A DNA stretch of 64,000 nt from Collybiopsis luxurians FD-317 M1 (Eukaryota; Basidiomycota; Agaricomycetes; Agaricales; Omphalotaceae): positions 302,509 to 366,508 of the forward strand of contig KN834756.1 of NCBI GenBank assembly GCA_000827265.1, given 5' to 3'. Under the pieces are notes generated by a model. The model was not told the DNA's origin, did not search any database, and was given only the letters and a program-made list of their open reading frames with translations. Below are positions 25,034-38,062 of this stretch, piece by piece. Within the stretch, counting starts at the first letter, position 1. Each line of letters starts with the position of its first letter. The translations under genes were made by a program, and so were the position numbers.

Positions 25034-28000
25034 GCCGGGCATTGTGTGCGCAAGAAATATTGAGCCTAAACGAACTTCGTTTGAGGACAAAGAAAGATTA
25101 AAATTATCAACACCAAAAGGGAGATGAGACATTCATTTGATCTATTCTGCGTAAGAAAGCCCGTTGCCTCTCATCTTTGTGTGATATGATTATAGAGATC
25201 TCCGCTGGTTGAGTGCGGCGAACGGCACCTCCCTTAACCCTGACTGGCGTGGCTTACAATGTCCAACCCTGGTGACGAAATTGCGAGCTTCGCGTCAATA
25301 CAGCTATTTGCATCAGAATTGCAATATGCAGCAAAGCCGTTCATCGAGAGGGTGCTGGATAAGAGTCATAGACTCCTGAGTTTAATTTTTACGCCCACTG
25401 AAACTCGACTGGGATGACATAGGTAATATTGCGAATGTAAAGCGTCCTCCGACAAAACGGGGTTTTCCCCAAACTGAGATAATCATATCGCCCTCGGGTA
25501 GGTAGGTTATTCTGCTACACCAAGAAATACATATACCAAAAACAGTCATACTGATCGCGATTTCTTAATAGTATTGCTCAATACATAAGGAGACTGATCG
25601 GAAGTACTTCCACACGTGTCGATACGCTGATGGTATTCAAGTCTATCCTACATACCGTGTTTCCCGTCCATGTTCGTAAATGTGTATAACTAGCTTTACC
25701 GCTTCAGAATAGATTCTGTCAAAAACCTAAACGCTCGACCTTCCAGTATACAATTCTTTCAATCTAAGTACATATTCTGAATCCTACTCATAAATTCAAA
25801 CTTTGAATGATTTCTGGTCCTTCTTAATAAGATCGTCCAAGTCTTGGTATCAAAAAACTCCGGTTGTAAGGTAGCAAGTAGGAGCTTTGCGGCCAACATT
25901 ACCCTGTACATACACACTTCGTAAACACATATGGGAGACAGCCCTACACTAACACTGCATTGCTTGGGGCCAAGGAAGGATCTTCCTCCCGCGTGGCAAC
26001 AACAATAATAAAAAAATCTGCAAGCCTGAATTCCGGGAAAAGTCAACTTAGGTACCGAGCTTGGAGCTCAACTTGTAGAAGCAATTGTCCGTTCAGTCAA
26101 AAGTCCACTTTGCAATGAAAATGTAGAGACAATTGATACTAGAGGCCGTTTTCATTATATTTTATCTCAATTCGAGTCTAGAAAGTGGTTTTCGGAGAGA
26201 TCTCTACTCCAGATGGCTAAGACTCGGGAGTGCTTGACAATAACGTCCAAAAGGTAAATCAGTCTAAGGAGAATTGCACTGCATCCAAGTCACTCAGGAA
26301 AATGTCCCTGCGGGAAAATCAGTGGAGTAGTAACCCAGACTTCTTATCGAGACATAACAGGATAGGGCCGATCCGTCAAGAGAGAGGCGACCTCCAAGGC
26401 CTTCGAAGAGCTTGACCGGGTACTGCTCGCGATTATTGGACCGAATAAACTTGTATAATTACCACGCTACAATTATGAGACTACGAAATGTCGATTTTTG
26501 AGCTACTACTTACTAGCCATGTGCCTAGAGTGGCAAGACGACCCTAGAATATCGCGGGACAAATTGTGAAGCAGGTCCAAAAATCTATATACATACGTAT
26601 CTTCGTTATGGGTAATTAAATATGATGAAACGACCATGCGAGCGAAGAATTGGCGAAGAATGCAACCAGGGCTGTCTAAGTTGATATCTCGTTCATTTTG
26701 TGAAAATTTTCTCCGAAGAAGAACTAAACGTATTGAGAATAGACTCCACGCGAGTCTATGTACGTTCTGCAGGAGACGAATAGAATGCCATGCGTACTGA
26801 ATGCCCATTCTTACTGAAGGGAAGGTAAATCAATGGCACCAAATGTGGAACAAGGACACTCACTAAATTTTGAATGCCATGCTCCTCTGAATTGGCGGGC
26901 GTCTCACGGAAACTTATGCAGTCGTTATCTTCACCACCGCCAGAAACCTGATGTTGGATTTCCCGAGCTAATGTTTAGGCGAGGAAAGAGAATGAGTCAG
27001 GAGGAATAATACGTATTATTCGGTACATGTAAAGAAAACTTACCGGTATCAGGAATTAGAGAAAAGTAGCTTTCGACCAGCTACAGAGTAGCGAACAGGA
27101 CAGCGTCATTTTCGGCGGCTACACCATACTGGACGCGGTGTGAGCTTGTGTATCCACCAAAAGGGGCAAAAACGCGTCTCAAACCTTTTTAAAAATAAAT
27201 AAATATCGTTCCTTAGCACGATTCAATATATTTGACGCCACCGATCTACCAGAGCGGAGATTTTCCACGGTATGACGGATATTGACTGATACGCGAACTG
27301 CTTCAGTCAACGACTGTCTGAGGCTTGAGGGGAAATTTCATCCAAGTGAGTCTCCAGCAGCGCAGTGGACTCGGACGCGGAGAAGATACGGCGTTCGGAA
27401 AGGCGTGGGGATAAAGTTGAATTTTCGTACAGAGCTTACGAACGGGTACTTACACAAGAAGGCGAACATTATCGCATTTGGGGTACCAGATTTATGTTGA
27501 AGATAGTCCCCGCGTTGAATTGTATTTTAGATCGCTGAGAGGGAGCATAGAAAGGTGTGCTAGCCCTCCTCAACCCTGCACCTGCATTTGACTGGTGAAA
27601 CTAGGCGAACTGCGCGCCACATCTACTGTACATAGTACATTCGCGGGAGTGGAAGTTCAGTGAGTGGCTTGGCCGTTGGCTCGGTCGTTCACCCGAGGGC
27701 GCTGAGACTGCGATGAATGTGAAGGCTACCCTATGCTACCCAAGGTTCAGAAAATACTGCAGAGACGAGCCCCAAAGACTTAAGACGCCGATACTTGGCC
27801 TGCAGGGAAGGGGGACGGAGGAGTAATGACAATCTGGAGTAACAACAATCTGGACACGGTCGCCGTCGCTGAAGTATTTCGGCCGAAATAAGCGCCTACG
27901 TAGCGCCCTAATTGCACCCGTAGTACTCTACGGTTTGTATCTCAGGTTACCTATCCACTGGTCAAATTTTCACATTGTGCCTGCGCTGGGTATATGTATA

Positions 28001-28552
28001 CCACTTCCGAATACGTTGCTCGAAGGTTTATTCGCTTTGTGATTGACCGAGTCGGGCGGAAGATTGAGCAATTGTGGTATCGTCAGACTCGCTTTGAGCA
28101 GTCGAAAAGAAAATCTTGGATTTTTTTTTTTTTTCACAATTTTCACAATGTCCCAGCTCGGATAAGAACAACATTTAATTCATTGCTGCACCGAAATCAA
28201 CAATGTTCGCCTCCGACGCCGACGACATGGGATTTACTCTAGGCACGTACGAAGTCGGGTAATTATTTCGCTCGAGTATTCGTTTGAGGGACTGTTCAAC
28301 GTTGGGGACTAACGAAAATGCAAGGCATCAAATCGAGCCTCTCGTCCGATTATCACATAAAACGATATCCACAACAGATATGCCAAGTGGCGACCAGGTA
28401 AAAGTATACATCGGCGGATAACCTACGATAGGTATACATGTCCATAGATAATGCATCAACACATACAGAGCATACAGATACAGCTGTGAGATACATGGAG
28501 GGTATACGTATACACCAGAAACCGAAGAGTCACTTCGTTTACAGTTCACCCT
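25034..28552. other. Gene-poor region, no supported gene
   Basis: Only short ORFs without family resemblance are present. A T tract lies at about 28121-28134. Nothing with the coding regularity of the flanking genes was seen on either strand. Confidence 0.45.
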
Positions 28553-30858
28553 TCAATGTTCCTCTTCCCCGGGAATGACATCCAACTAGTTAGAGAGGAA
28601 AGGGTTAGAAATTTGTTTTGTCAGAGGCCAAGAATGGAGAGCAATATCGGGAGCAAACATACCCTGTCAAGGTCATTCAAACATTCCCCGATAATCTTTA
28701 CAGCTTTCAACAGATCCTCTTCCGAGATAACCAGCGGAGGAGCAAAGCGAATTCTACGGTTAGGTCAGGTCAGAAGGTGCACATATACTATGCTCTCCGG
28801 GGACACGTTCACTTACATGTTGACATGAGTCGGTTTCGCCAGCACCCCCCGACTCTTCAACAGCAGGCACAACTGCCACGCTGTCCTCCCCTTCGTACTC
28901 TTCGACTCATCGATTACTACGGCATTGAGCAACCCTCGTCCTCGGACGGTATTCACCAAAGGAGACTTGAGTGCCGATACAGATGATCGGAAAACTTCAC
29001 CAAGCGCCATGGCTCGTTCCGCCAATCGTTCGTCCTGAAGCACTTTGAGAGCCGTCATAGCCACTGCGCATCCGAGTGGGTTCCTGTCGAGGGTTGCCAA
29101 AGTGAGTGAATAAACAATCAATTTAGACATTCAGGGGCTATGCTATGATGCAACCGGATGCTAGACTTACCCGCCGTAGGTGCTCCCATGCTCGCCAGGC
29201 TTGATGCAAAGCATAACGTCGCGATCTGCGAGGACGGCCGACACAGGGTACACTGCAAAGCATAACAACGAAGAGAATGAAAATTAATGACCCCTGAGGA
29301 CAAGTCATAGGAAAGGAAAGAAACGCACTGCCGCCTGATAGGGCCTTGCCAAGAAGAACGACGTCTGGCCTGACATTATCGTATTCAGAAGCAAGCATCT
29401 TCCCTGTACGGCACAAGCCCTGAAGAGAAGGCACAGCACGTTTCACGATGAGAGTGTGTGAGTGATGATGGAATCACGAGGACATACTGTTTGAATCTCA
29501 TCGCAAATGAGAAGAACGTTATGTTTCTGGCATGCAGCATGCACTCGAGATAAATACCCAGGTTCCGGAACAACAATTCTAATGAAGGAGTTGAATAAGG
29601 ATTGAAACAAACGAAACTAGCCAGACTGCTTACCCTGCTTCTCCTTGGATAGGCTCGACCAGGAACGCCGCGACATTCTTTCCATGCAGTTCAAGTGCAC
29701 GTTCTAGATCCTCTGCGACGCCGTATCGGATAGTTTGTTCCTTGTTTCCGTCCACAAAGGTAGGACCGACGCCATCGAGATAGGGTCCAAACCCTGTACG
29801 GCTCTCCGGGTCGGTGCTCATACTAAAGACCAGAATTAGGTCAGGTGGAATTCGGGCGAGGGCTTGAAATACACACCTGATGACACCAAGAGTTCGTCCG
29901 TGGAAATTATTCTCGACACTCAGAATTATTGCCTTTCCCTCGGGAACGCCCTTCTTCATATACGCCCACTTTCTCGCAAGCTTTAGAGATGTCTCGACAG
30001 CTTCAGCACCAGTGTTCATAGGCAAAACCATATCATAACCGAACATTTCGGTGATTTGCTTCGCAAATTGTCCAAAGACACTGTTGTAGAACGCCCGAGA
30101 TGAGAGGGTAAGCTTCTGGCATTGTTCGATGAGGGTCGCTGCAATCCGTGGGTGACAATGACCCTATAAAAAGTCGAGGTAAGTGGCGGGATTGGATAAT
30201 AGAGCAAAGCAGAAGATGAACTCGAATGATAATTCATAGAGTTTCTTGAAAGGCTTTAGTGAGGCCTACGGAAGCCTCCCGAGAGATCCGATCAAAGCGA
30301 CGACGACGGCATTGACCTCTTGCAGCTTGTAGCGAAAGAGTATTGTCAAATGACACCGTCCCGGAATCGGCAGAAAATTGGTAAAGAAGATACTGACCTG
30401 ATTCACAGCTCTACGAGGTTCTCGTTCAGAAAAAAAATGTTGGCAAATGAACTCAAGAAGTGCTTACGAATATGCTGATAGCATGTCGATATATTCTCTG
30501 CCTTCGGGATCCCATACTCTAGGAACGAATTAGGGAAATTAGCGACCATTGTAGTCAGTGGCATAAAGAGCTCACTTTGCGCCCTGTGCACGTTCGAATA
30601 CGACCGGCAGAGGATGATAGCTAACGGCAAAATTGGCTCAGATCAGATGTTGAGTATAAAAAGAGCGGCCGATTTGAGGGATTCTGTCCTTCACACTTAC
30701 TTGTGAGCGCCATATTCATTTTCCATGTGGATGACGTTCTGCGAACTAATTCGTGGCGCTCCAGGCTTGTTGCCATTGGCAGCCTGGGCCTTCAAGCTGG
30801 CGACATTCACAGGAGCATGGCCATTAGTGGGCAAAGACGCAGATACAGAGGGTGCCAT
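28553..30858 (-). CDS. CAR2: Ornithine aminotransferase
   Basis: This PLP enzyme moves the delta-amino group of ornithine to 2-oxoglutarate, giving glutamate semialdehyde in arginine breakdown (EC 2.6.1.13). Twelve exons on the minus strand keep frame throughout: 30858-30701, 30620-30576, 30518-30468, 30410-30398 (13 bp), 30163-29877, 29822-29634, 29578-29488, 29419-29329, 29252-29171, 29083-28817, 28753-28663 and 28585-28553, giving 465 aa. Motifs include [13 protein letters not shown] near residue 52, NTGAEA (139-144, phosphate cup), NNFHGR (174-179, cofactor stacking), ICDEIQTG (D274 to the pyridine nitrogen), LLGKALSGG (K303, Schiff base), GSTYGGNPLGC and [10 protein letters not shown]. 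Length and motifs fit a full active enzyme. The N-terminus has an Ala/Asn-rich extension without a clear mitochondrial signal, consistent with the cytosolic yeast enzyme. Intron 4 is long (234 bp); the others are 50-90 bp. Confidence 0.95.
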
Positions 30859-33026
30859 ATTGGTAGTGCTAATGAAAACTTTCTCGAAGCAGTGTTTGAG
30901 GTAGATGATGGTGGTTGAGAAGAGAGATGTGCGGAGTGAGTCGTCACCGCCGGTGTCCAACTTCTGTCATGCTCCGCCCGTCCTGGCGCCGATCACGCAG
31001 GACCGGCAATCTGCTCCCTCATGGGCATGGCTGCTCGGTTCGTCGTATCCATATTCGTTTCACCAATACTGTATTGCCCAATTGCAACGCTTCTTGTATT
31101 AGTTTAGTGGATTGCAAAAGAATTGGTTAGAAATTTGACGCTCGTTCGGCAGAAGGGCGCTATCGACCTTAGCAAATCGTGGAGCTCCGTATTTCAGGCA
31201 GAGCTGACGTTCTAGAGATGGTACGAATATCAACAGGGAGCAAGCTGACAACCATGATATCGAATGTATTACTCTTGTCAGTAAACTCTTCATGAAATCA
31301 GAAATGCGAAGACAACGTTCAACTTTCGAGAAAACATAATTCATTTTAGCGTTCAGAATGCGGTACATGTACCTTACCTCGGGCTTTAGAAGACTCGAAA
31401 TTGAACGGTCAATACGAAAACCTAGCGTGTTGCGATAAGTTATCTGCCAAGTGATTATGTACTTGAGGGTAATCTTAGCCGAATGGTCAGCTTCTCCCTT
31501 CAGAGGCGGGTGGGTATTAGGTTTCGATTCAATGGGATAGTATTGCAATCGCTAATTTTGGTCCAGTCCTCAGGCAGGCAGGCGGAGATGAAAGACGAAA
31601 CCTGGATCCCGTGCATGCTGGCTTCACTTTTCTTGAGAAAGTCCGATGTAATGTCACTCAAAGAGGCAGGTAAAATTGAAGCCGACCAAAGACTCCCGGA
31701 CAGCAGAGCAGATGACTGGGGTTGTACTGGAACATTGTCCTTCCCTCTTCCCGAAAAGTGACTTCTAAATGCCTGCTTTGCGTAAGGATGAACTTCAACG
31801 ACATACTACGTACTACTAAGGAGTTTAACATTAAGCGCAGCTGAATCTCTCTCCAGCTTCGACTCGGAGATACCAAATCGACAAAACAAAGCGCAAGCTT
31901 AACCCAGACCTAAACCTTCTGCTTCGTCGTAGACATCATGTAAGTATAGGTACAAGTTACAACTGATTTCTCGGACGTCCCCTCTAATTCAACTCCATAC
32001 TACTAACATACTTCATTGACTTCACGTCGAGCAAACTTACGTTGCAGCACCAGAATTGCAGTCCGAGGCGAGTCCTTAGCAAAAAGCAAGTCAGCCACTT
32101 GGATCTTATGACGAATCACCCTAATCTACTGAACAGGCACATAGTATGTACTTCCTCCTCGGAACGATCCCTTCCTTCTCATCAAATACTACGTTAGGAC
32201 GTTTGCCACTGACAATGATAGCGAGAAACCACTGCATTGGGATTTACAATACGAGTCTCAAATACTTCCGGAGATTCCAACGACCATTCGCACATTCGAC
32301 GCTGTTCATTCCTAGCTTATAGATTGGAGTTAACCAGTGTGTCGACGCTGAAACTCTGCAGCTCCGCCACAAAGCCTGCTTTGCGACCCCAAAAGCCCAA
32401 ATACAAGTCCCCAAATACAAGTCCGTACCTTAGTAGAAGACACCTGGCTGCTATGTGGTAAGGTAACGATAATCAAAACGTATGAAACCTCACCGGAAGC
32501 TTCAGGTCCTCCACGCAAGAAATATCTCCCAGCGCAGGGATATGATTATCTGACGCCTAAACCCGGAGTCAGTCGAAATCCGAGTTCCAACGCAGTGATC
32601 AACGATATGTAATTTACTCCCTCAGCGATGATTGCGGCGTTGCGCAGCACTCTGAAGCAGTAACTCATGATGGTAAAACCCCCGCAGTATCGGGCGTGAT
32701 CGTAGCCGAAAAAAATTGGGCGAATTTAGCGCCTGTTACTACCACCAGTCGAGTAGCAAATGTCAATTTTTTCAGAGGGAAAGCACTCAAAATCCACCCT
32801 TCTGGAAGCGCAAGGAGAGTAAACAACTGATGGAGTTGAATTAAACATGAGGCAGAAGACATGATGAGGCAGAAGACAGGATGCGGCCGACGGACCCGCC
32901 GCAACGCACTAGGACTATTTTCCGCAGCACCAGAGGTGTGGTTATAAGTATACGACGTGGATATATTTTTCGTTTTACGCTTGCCCCTCGCACTTGTATT
33001 TCTTTCCCGAGCAGAATCTTTCGTAA
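30859..33026. other. Intergenic region
   Basis: This holds the upstream region of the ornithine aminotransferase gene and, further on, sequence without a recognised gene. Short ORFs at 31099-31548 and 31483-31761 overlap on opposite strands and have no family resemblance. Sequence before 33026 is the 5' region of the His-rich gene and includes an AT-rich box at 32961-32970. Confidence 0.45.
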
Positions 33027-34125
33027 ATGAAGCTTTCTGCTCTCCTTATCATCGCCGGTGCTGGCCTCCGTGCGTCTTTGAACCATGTTTCGCATCTCCA
33101 TCGGGACTGATTTTTTTCTTTTTCAATGCTTGTAGTCCAGGTCAACGCAAGCCCCTTGCGCATAACCCTCGTCGGCCCTGAGGGTAGCCCTAATAATGAG
33201 ACTAGTGTAGTCCAGACTCACCCCAAAGTCTTCGCGAGGCCTCCTCCACCTCTCCATGCCTTCGGTATGGAACACAAACCCAAGAACGAAACGCGTCCCG
33301 GGTGTCCCGGTGGTGCTGCAGCTCGTTTCCGACAGAAGGCTATCAAGATTTCCAACGCCCTTCGTCTGTCTATGGGCATGCCTCTTATCGAGCCTCATAC
33401 TCACGGTTTGGATCGTCATCATCATCATCACGACGGGGAGCCCGAGGGCATGGGAGCTCATCCTGACTTCCATGGCCATGACAACGAGTCTGAGAAGGAA
33501 GATGAGGAGAAAGTAGATGGAGAGGGTCGAGTCCATCAATTCTCCTCGCCTCATCATTATCATGACGAGTGGCGCCTTATCGACGATATTGAGGAACCTC
33601 CATTCCTGCCTCCTCCCCCCCATCACGTGCCCCCGCATCACAAGATGCATTTCACAGAGGATGACGACGAAGAACCTCCATTCCCTCCTCCTCCTCCCCC
33701 TCATCCCCACCACCACCATCACGGCCACCACAAACTCCATCATCCCCCAGGTCCCTTCCACTTCCACCACCACCCTCCGTCGTTCTCGCGGCGCCTCCAC
33801 TTTGCCCTTCACGTACTTGGACCTTGGGAAGGTCGTGCTGCTGTCTTTATCATCGGTGAGTCTTTCGCACTTGTAAACAAATTTAATCACGAAGATAAAC
33901 TAACAAATGTCCTATCCCATTCCGTCTCGTATAGGCTGCGGTCTTGCTAGCCTATTCAGGGTGCTCTGGGTACTCGCCGCTATCTCTTACCGTGCCATCA
34001 AAGGTGCTACTAGGTCGGATGATGAGGAGGTTCAAAGCCATGTCGTTCTCGGAGCTCCCGCGCCCAGCTTTGTTGCTCCGCCCGTTTATATTGTGGATGA
34101 GAAGAACGTTCCCTTTCCGAATTGA
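33027..34125 (+). CDS. His/Pro-rich single-pass membrane protein (intact copy)
   Basis: Three exons, 33027-33069, 33136-33855 and 33935-34125, join in frame (317 aa). The start gives a signal peptide (MKLSALLIIAGAG, then small residues to about 20). The ectodomain first has an Arg/Lys-containing conserved block (RFRQKAIKISNALRLSMGMP). A very His-, Pro-, Asp- and Glu-rich part follows, with runs such as HHHHHDGEPEG, EEPPFLPPPPHHVPPHHK and HPHHHHHGHHKLHH. A hydrophobic segment at about residues 247-275 (VFIIGCGLASLFRVLWVLAAIS) precedes a 40-residue tail with a second conserved block (VLGAPAPSFVAPPVYIVDEK). The layout suggests a type I plasma-membrane or secretory protein; metal binding by the His clusters is only inference. 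No characterised homologue is known to me. Broken relatives lie at 37.0, 42.9, 49.2 and 62.3 kb. Confidence 0.75.
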
Positions 34126-34476
34126 TTAGTTATCGAAGTTAGCCGTGTTTAGAACTTTAGTCACCCAACTTGATCGTGGCATGATTACCGCTTTCAATCT
34201 TACATTCATTTGTTACTTGAATTTCTACTCTTTTTACCTACCACTTGTATAGTGTAGTGTTGCCCAGGCGCAACGACGCGTCGAGCTCGTCTTACCTCCC
34301 AACCCTGATTTGTTTCCGCCTTTTTATCCGATATGCAAGGCAATTTCTGTTATATGTTTGAATAAACACTGCACGTACTGTATACATCTTGTTACATTTC
34401 ATACAGAACCACCTTCTCGGATAAAAAATTAAAAGCTTGATATTGACCTCCAATGTACAAACCAGCCGCACACAAG

Positions 34477-36166
34477 CTATATGTGTGGAATGAAACTGGT
34501 CCATGCAACATCCCGAAGAGCACTTTGAGGAAGATTCCTGAAGGCCAGGAATGTTTCGACAATGAGAGTGAGTCGAGCAGTAATGTAACCTATGAAAACC
34601 AGGGTAACAATTATTTGCCAGGTGACTCGAAGACTGGAAGCTCTTGAAAAGTCTTTTTTCCAGCGTTCTCCAATATAGTTGCATATTGCGCCGCAAAAAG
34701 GCACAAAGGTTACCGCGAAAGATGACATTCTCCATAAAAACTGGTCCAAGCCGGTGGGAAAGGTGAAGTTCCATGCAATGCAATGGATAGCACCAAAGAG
34801 TGTTGCAGCCAGGTATGAGATGACGCTAGGTACCCCAAATAATTTTCCATGTTCAGCGGCTAAATTCGATGGATCATATTCAAAGGATAAAATTCTGTCT
34901 GGAGGTCCTTCTGATGTTTCAACTATTCGCGCGAAAAGTAAAAGCGGAAGTGCAATTGGTGTAATAAGAATAAGGAAGGCTTGTTTAGGACCAGTCAACT
35001 GAACGTCCTTGCCCAAAATTTCATCGGGCCACAATTTCCTGCTATAGGAAAAAACCGAAGGGACAAATGAGCAGAGGGAAATTCTTGGCTCGAGCTGTGA
35101 GAAATGGTTTCTCCGGAACAAGCTGGAAAACCTTTTCCATAAAGATTTACCAAATGTAGATATCACATCATCCCCATGTCGGAACAACTCTTTGAAGGAA
35201 GGCAAATGGAGAGCAAATTTGATCAGAAGAGGTGTTGGCATTTCCTGCGGTGCCTTGGTTTGCAATCCAGGAGATGACAAGGGAGGAGTGTACCTCCAGC
35301 TATCTCCATTTGCCTGTATACGAATGTGACAGCCTACTTCCAATGGTTTATTCCACCAGAAATAATACATCATGAAACTCAGAGTTGCAAAGGCAACTGT
35401 CATAATTTCGAGTTCCGTTACTGCTAATCCCTGAGCCCATCTTGCAATAAGCTGAGCAATAAACCAGCTAGTTTGTCCTATGGCAATAAGTTTACCAAAC
35501 CAGTCGACGCGACTGCGATCTTTAATTTCATCTTCCAGTATACACCCAATGAAATCAGCATGTGCTGCAAATGAGCTCTGGTGAAATTGATTGGTGTTAA
35601 GATGATTAGGACTGCAGAGTTGGTGCTGAATTCTGCGCCCCTCTGGGGTATTGCGTATTTCCACTGGGACAAACCGCAAGACAGAAACAAGTTTGTCGCC
35701 TTCGTACAGAGCAAATCCGCCCATCAGAGCAAACGTTGCGTGAGTCATGGTCCATCCCTGATGTCTATACCCTAACAATTGAGGTGAAAATCAGCCACTC
35801 AGTTGGGAACGTCAAGGTAAAACAGTTACTGTTTGAGAGTAGCCAAGCATCAACCCACTGTCGTGCGGCCCACATTATCAGAAGTTCTGGAGCCAAGAGA
35901 CACAGCATCATCAACCCAATCTTTCGCGTAAGGGCTTTCCACCAGCTCTCCTTTGGTCCAGGGATATTAGGATGAATAGAGGCCCAGGTACATGCGACGA
36001 GAACGGCGATACAGCTCCAGATAATCTGAAGCCCAGTCCGACAGTTGTTAATGTCATTGCACGAATTTCCCGGATCGGGATCTTCAGGAGAAGTCGTCGG
36101 AGCTTGGAGGGCAAAGTCAGTGACAGACGGAAGGGTAACAGTGTTGGATGCAGAGATAGCAGGCAT
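34477..36166 (-). CDS. Multi-pass membrane protein, array copy A
   Basis: Two exons (36166-35830 and 35771-34477) make 543 aa. The family plan is as follows. A short Ser/Thr/Pro N-terminus ends in a CNDINNC-type cysteine pair. A helix IIWSCIAVLVACTWASIHP follows, then the conserved NIPGP and helix GLMMLCLLAPELLIMW. After the intron come YRHQGWTMTHAMFALMGGFALY, then VDWFGKLIAIGQTSWFIAQL and a paired helix, then a variable loop. The end has EGPPDRILSFEYD, FGAIHCIAWNFTFPTGLDQF and the terminal block LRDLPQSALRDVAWTSFIPH. About eight or nine membrane helices are likely. The single intron sits after residue 112 in all copies. It converges on the intact His-rich gene, with 351 bp between stop codons. 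Function unknown; the family is common in mushrooms as hypothetical proteins. Confidence 0.8.
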
Positions 36167-36599
36167 CTGAAAAGTCGAGGTTATAGAAACAAATTCGTTG
36201 CAGTTTAAATACTGATTATGATGCATAGATTCAGGGCCACGTGCAAAACATGAATTCTACGGTGAATTGTTCGCAATAACTTACTAATTCGGCAGCATTG
36301 CTGTTAGAGCACTCCTTCCTTGCTACACTCGGTCGGTTCGTTTAGAGACCCTGCTGTGAATCTAGCGATCAGCCGTGTATCGCGAAGCTACTCGCTATGT
36401 ATTGATCTTGTTATGGTAAATGGCATCCATGAGGAAAATGAAGTATGGAGGGCACGTTAATTGATTAAGAACCACTGCATTGGTCAGCACTTTGCTTGGT
36501 GATGTTCGTGTAGATATAATGTGAAACACGAGACGCATGTGCATTCTAAAAAGTGCATATTCATGTAAACTCCTCGCTAGCCACAGCATTCAGAGTCTC
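36167..36599. other. Spacer upstream of membrane-protein copy A
   Basis: No gene is seen. Parts resemble the 5' flanks of the other array copies, for example GCAACTAGCCAC-like and TGTATTGATCTTG words also found near 55630 and 59150. It is taken as promoter region plus decayed module sequence. Confidence 0.4.
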
Positions 36600-36925
36600 C
36601 TCCGATCTAACGAAATTCTCTCTTTGTTCTTGCACGCGGATCAGTTTCTTTTCCAGACCTCCATTCCTCATGCTCTGGGAATTCTTCGACACGCAGGACT
36701 TCGGTATTCAGCTGTATCAGTCCCTTGACGATAAAGGGCTTTGCAGACTTGCGCAGGTACTGGTATGCTTCGACAAAAGCGAGAAATGGCTGATTAGAGT
36801 AGTTGAGAGTTGACGGGAAGGGAAATTCAGAGAAGAGAGGAATTGGGGGAGAACATTTCGTCCAATTTATTGAGGATGTAATAGATGGTATTAATCGTTC
36901 GCCTTGATACCTAAGCATGCTCGCT
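36600..36925 (-). pseudogene. Flavin monooxygenase-like remnant (one exon)
   Basis: The minus strand encodes FPFPSTLNYSNQPFLAFVEA, then YLRKSAKPF and VKGLIQLNTEVLRVEEFPEH. This matches the segment of flavin-containing monooxygenases between the two nucleotide-binding motifs (the FPS..P.Y block and the Y...FA block). No N-terminal GxGxxG motif or C-terminal part was found nearby, so this is a fragment. Related stretches occur at 42460-42700 and 48790-49040. Confidence 0.6.
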
Positions 36926-37044
36926 ATTTTCGCAACAACAAAGCAATTTACTATATGTTGCCAATGTCATCTCCTCGCTGCACAATGTGAATCTATTTTT
37001 CGATTTATTACTCTTGCTTTTATTTTGGTAATTCTTGCTCATAT

Positions 37045-38062
37045 CTTCAGTAGAATTTTTCGGAAAGGAAGCTTTTTCCGTTGCTCATCACCAGTGAAGT
37101 GGGCCGACAGGGCTGCAGAGAAGCTTTCTGAGGCAATGAATGCGATGAATGTGTGATGTGGGCTACAGGCCCGGTGACGACTTGAATCCATCGTGTGGCT
37201 CCGACCGATTCGGACGGAACGCGTCGCGTGTGTGCTTGATCCACTGCATATCTTTCCACCTTCATGTTCGGTCTTGAGGGTAACCCTAATAACTAGACAA
37301 CTGTCGTTCAAATCTACCCTCCAGTCTTCACGAAATATTCCTCAACCTTCGGTGTTGAAAACCATCCCAAGAATGGAACGCGTCCCGGATGTCCAGATGG
37401 TGTTCCAACTCGTTTCCGACAGAAAGCTATCGAGATTTCCAACGCTCTCCGTCTGTCTATAGGCATGCTTCTTATCGAAGTTCATGCTTCCGGTATCAAT
37501 CGTCATCATTATTATGACGGGGAACCCGCGGATGTTGGAGCTCACTCTGACTTCCATGACAATGATGATGAGCTTGGGAAGGAGAAGGAGGAGAAAGCAG
37601 ATAGAAAAAGTTGAATGCATCACCTCCCCCCGCCTCATCCCCACCAGGATGAGTGGCACCTTATAGACGACAGTGAGGAACCGCTCTTTTCCCCTCCTCC
37701 CCACCGTGGGGCCCCACATCACAAGATTTATTTCACAGGAGATGATGATGAAGAATCTCTGTTCCCTCCTCCACCTATCCTCCTTCTCATCCCTACCACC
37801 ACCATCACGGCTACCACAAACTACATCACCCAGTTCCCTTCCACTTCCACCACAACCCTTCATGGTTCTCTCGGCGCCTCCATTTTTCCCTTCACGTACT
37901 CGGACCTTGGGAAAGTCGTGCTTCTGTCTTTATGATTGGTGAGTCTTTCGCGCTCGTCCAATTTGAACCAAACAGATCAACTAAAAAAATGACCCATCCC
38001 ATTCCATCTCGTACAGGTTGCAGTCTTGTTAGCCTATTCAGGATGTGGCATGATTGGGGCAT
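37045..38062 (+). pseudogene. His/Pro-rich membrane protein, broken copy 2
   Basis: The copy aligns along its length with the gene at 33027-34125. The start ATG position now reads AGG. The first intron has gained about 150 bp that also occur in copies 3 and 4. The start of exon 2 has an in-frame TAG (GGTAACCCTAATAACTAG, where the intact gene has GGTAGCCCTAATAATGAG). The His-rich part has frameshifts, such as GAAAAAGTTGAATGCATCACC. The last exon is cut off after the first codons of the membrane helix. Confidence 0.8.

Noticed and set aside
33123..33890. 255-codon minus-strand ORF opposite the His-rich gene
   Set aside because: It is the antisense shadow of His/Pro-rich codons; it has no start context, no family likeness and no exon partners.
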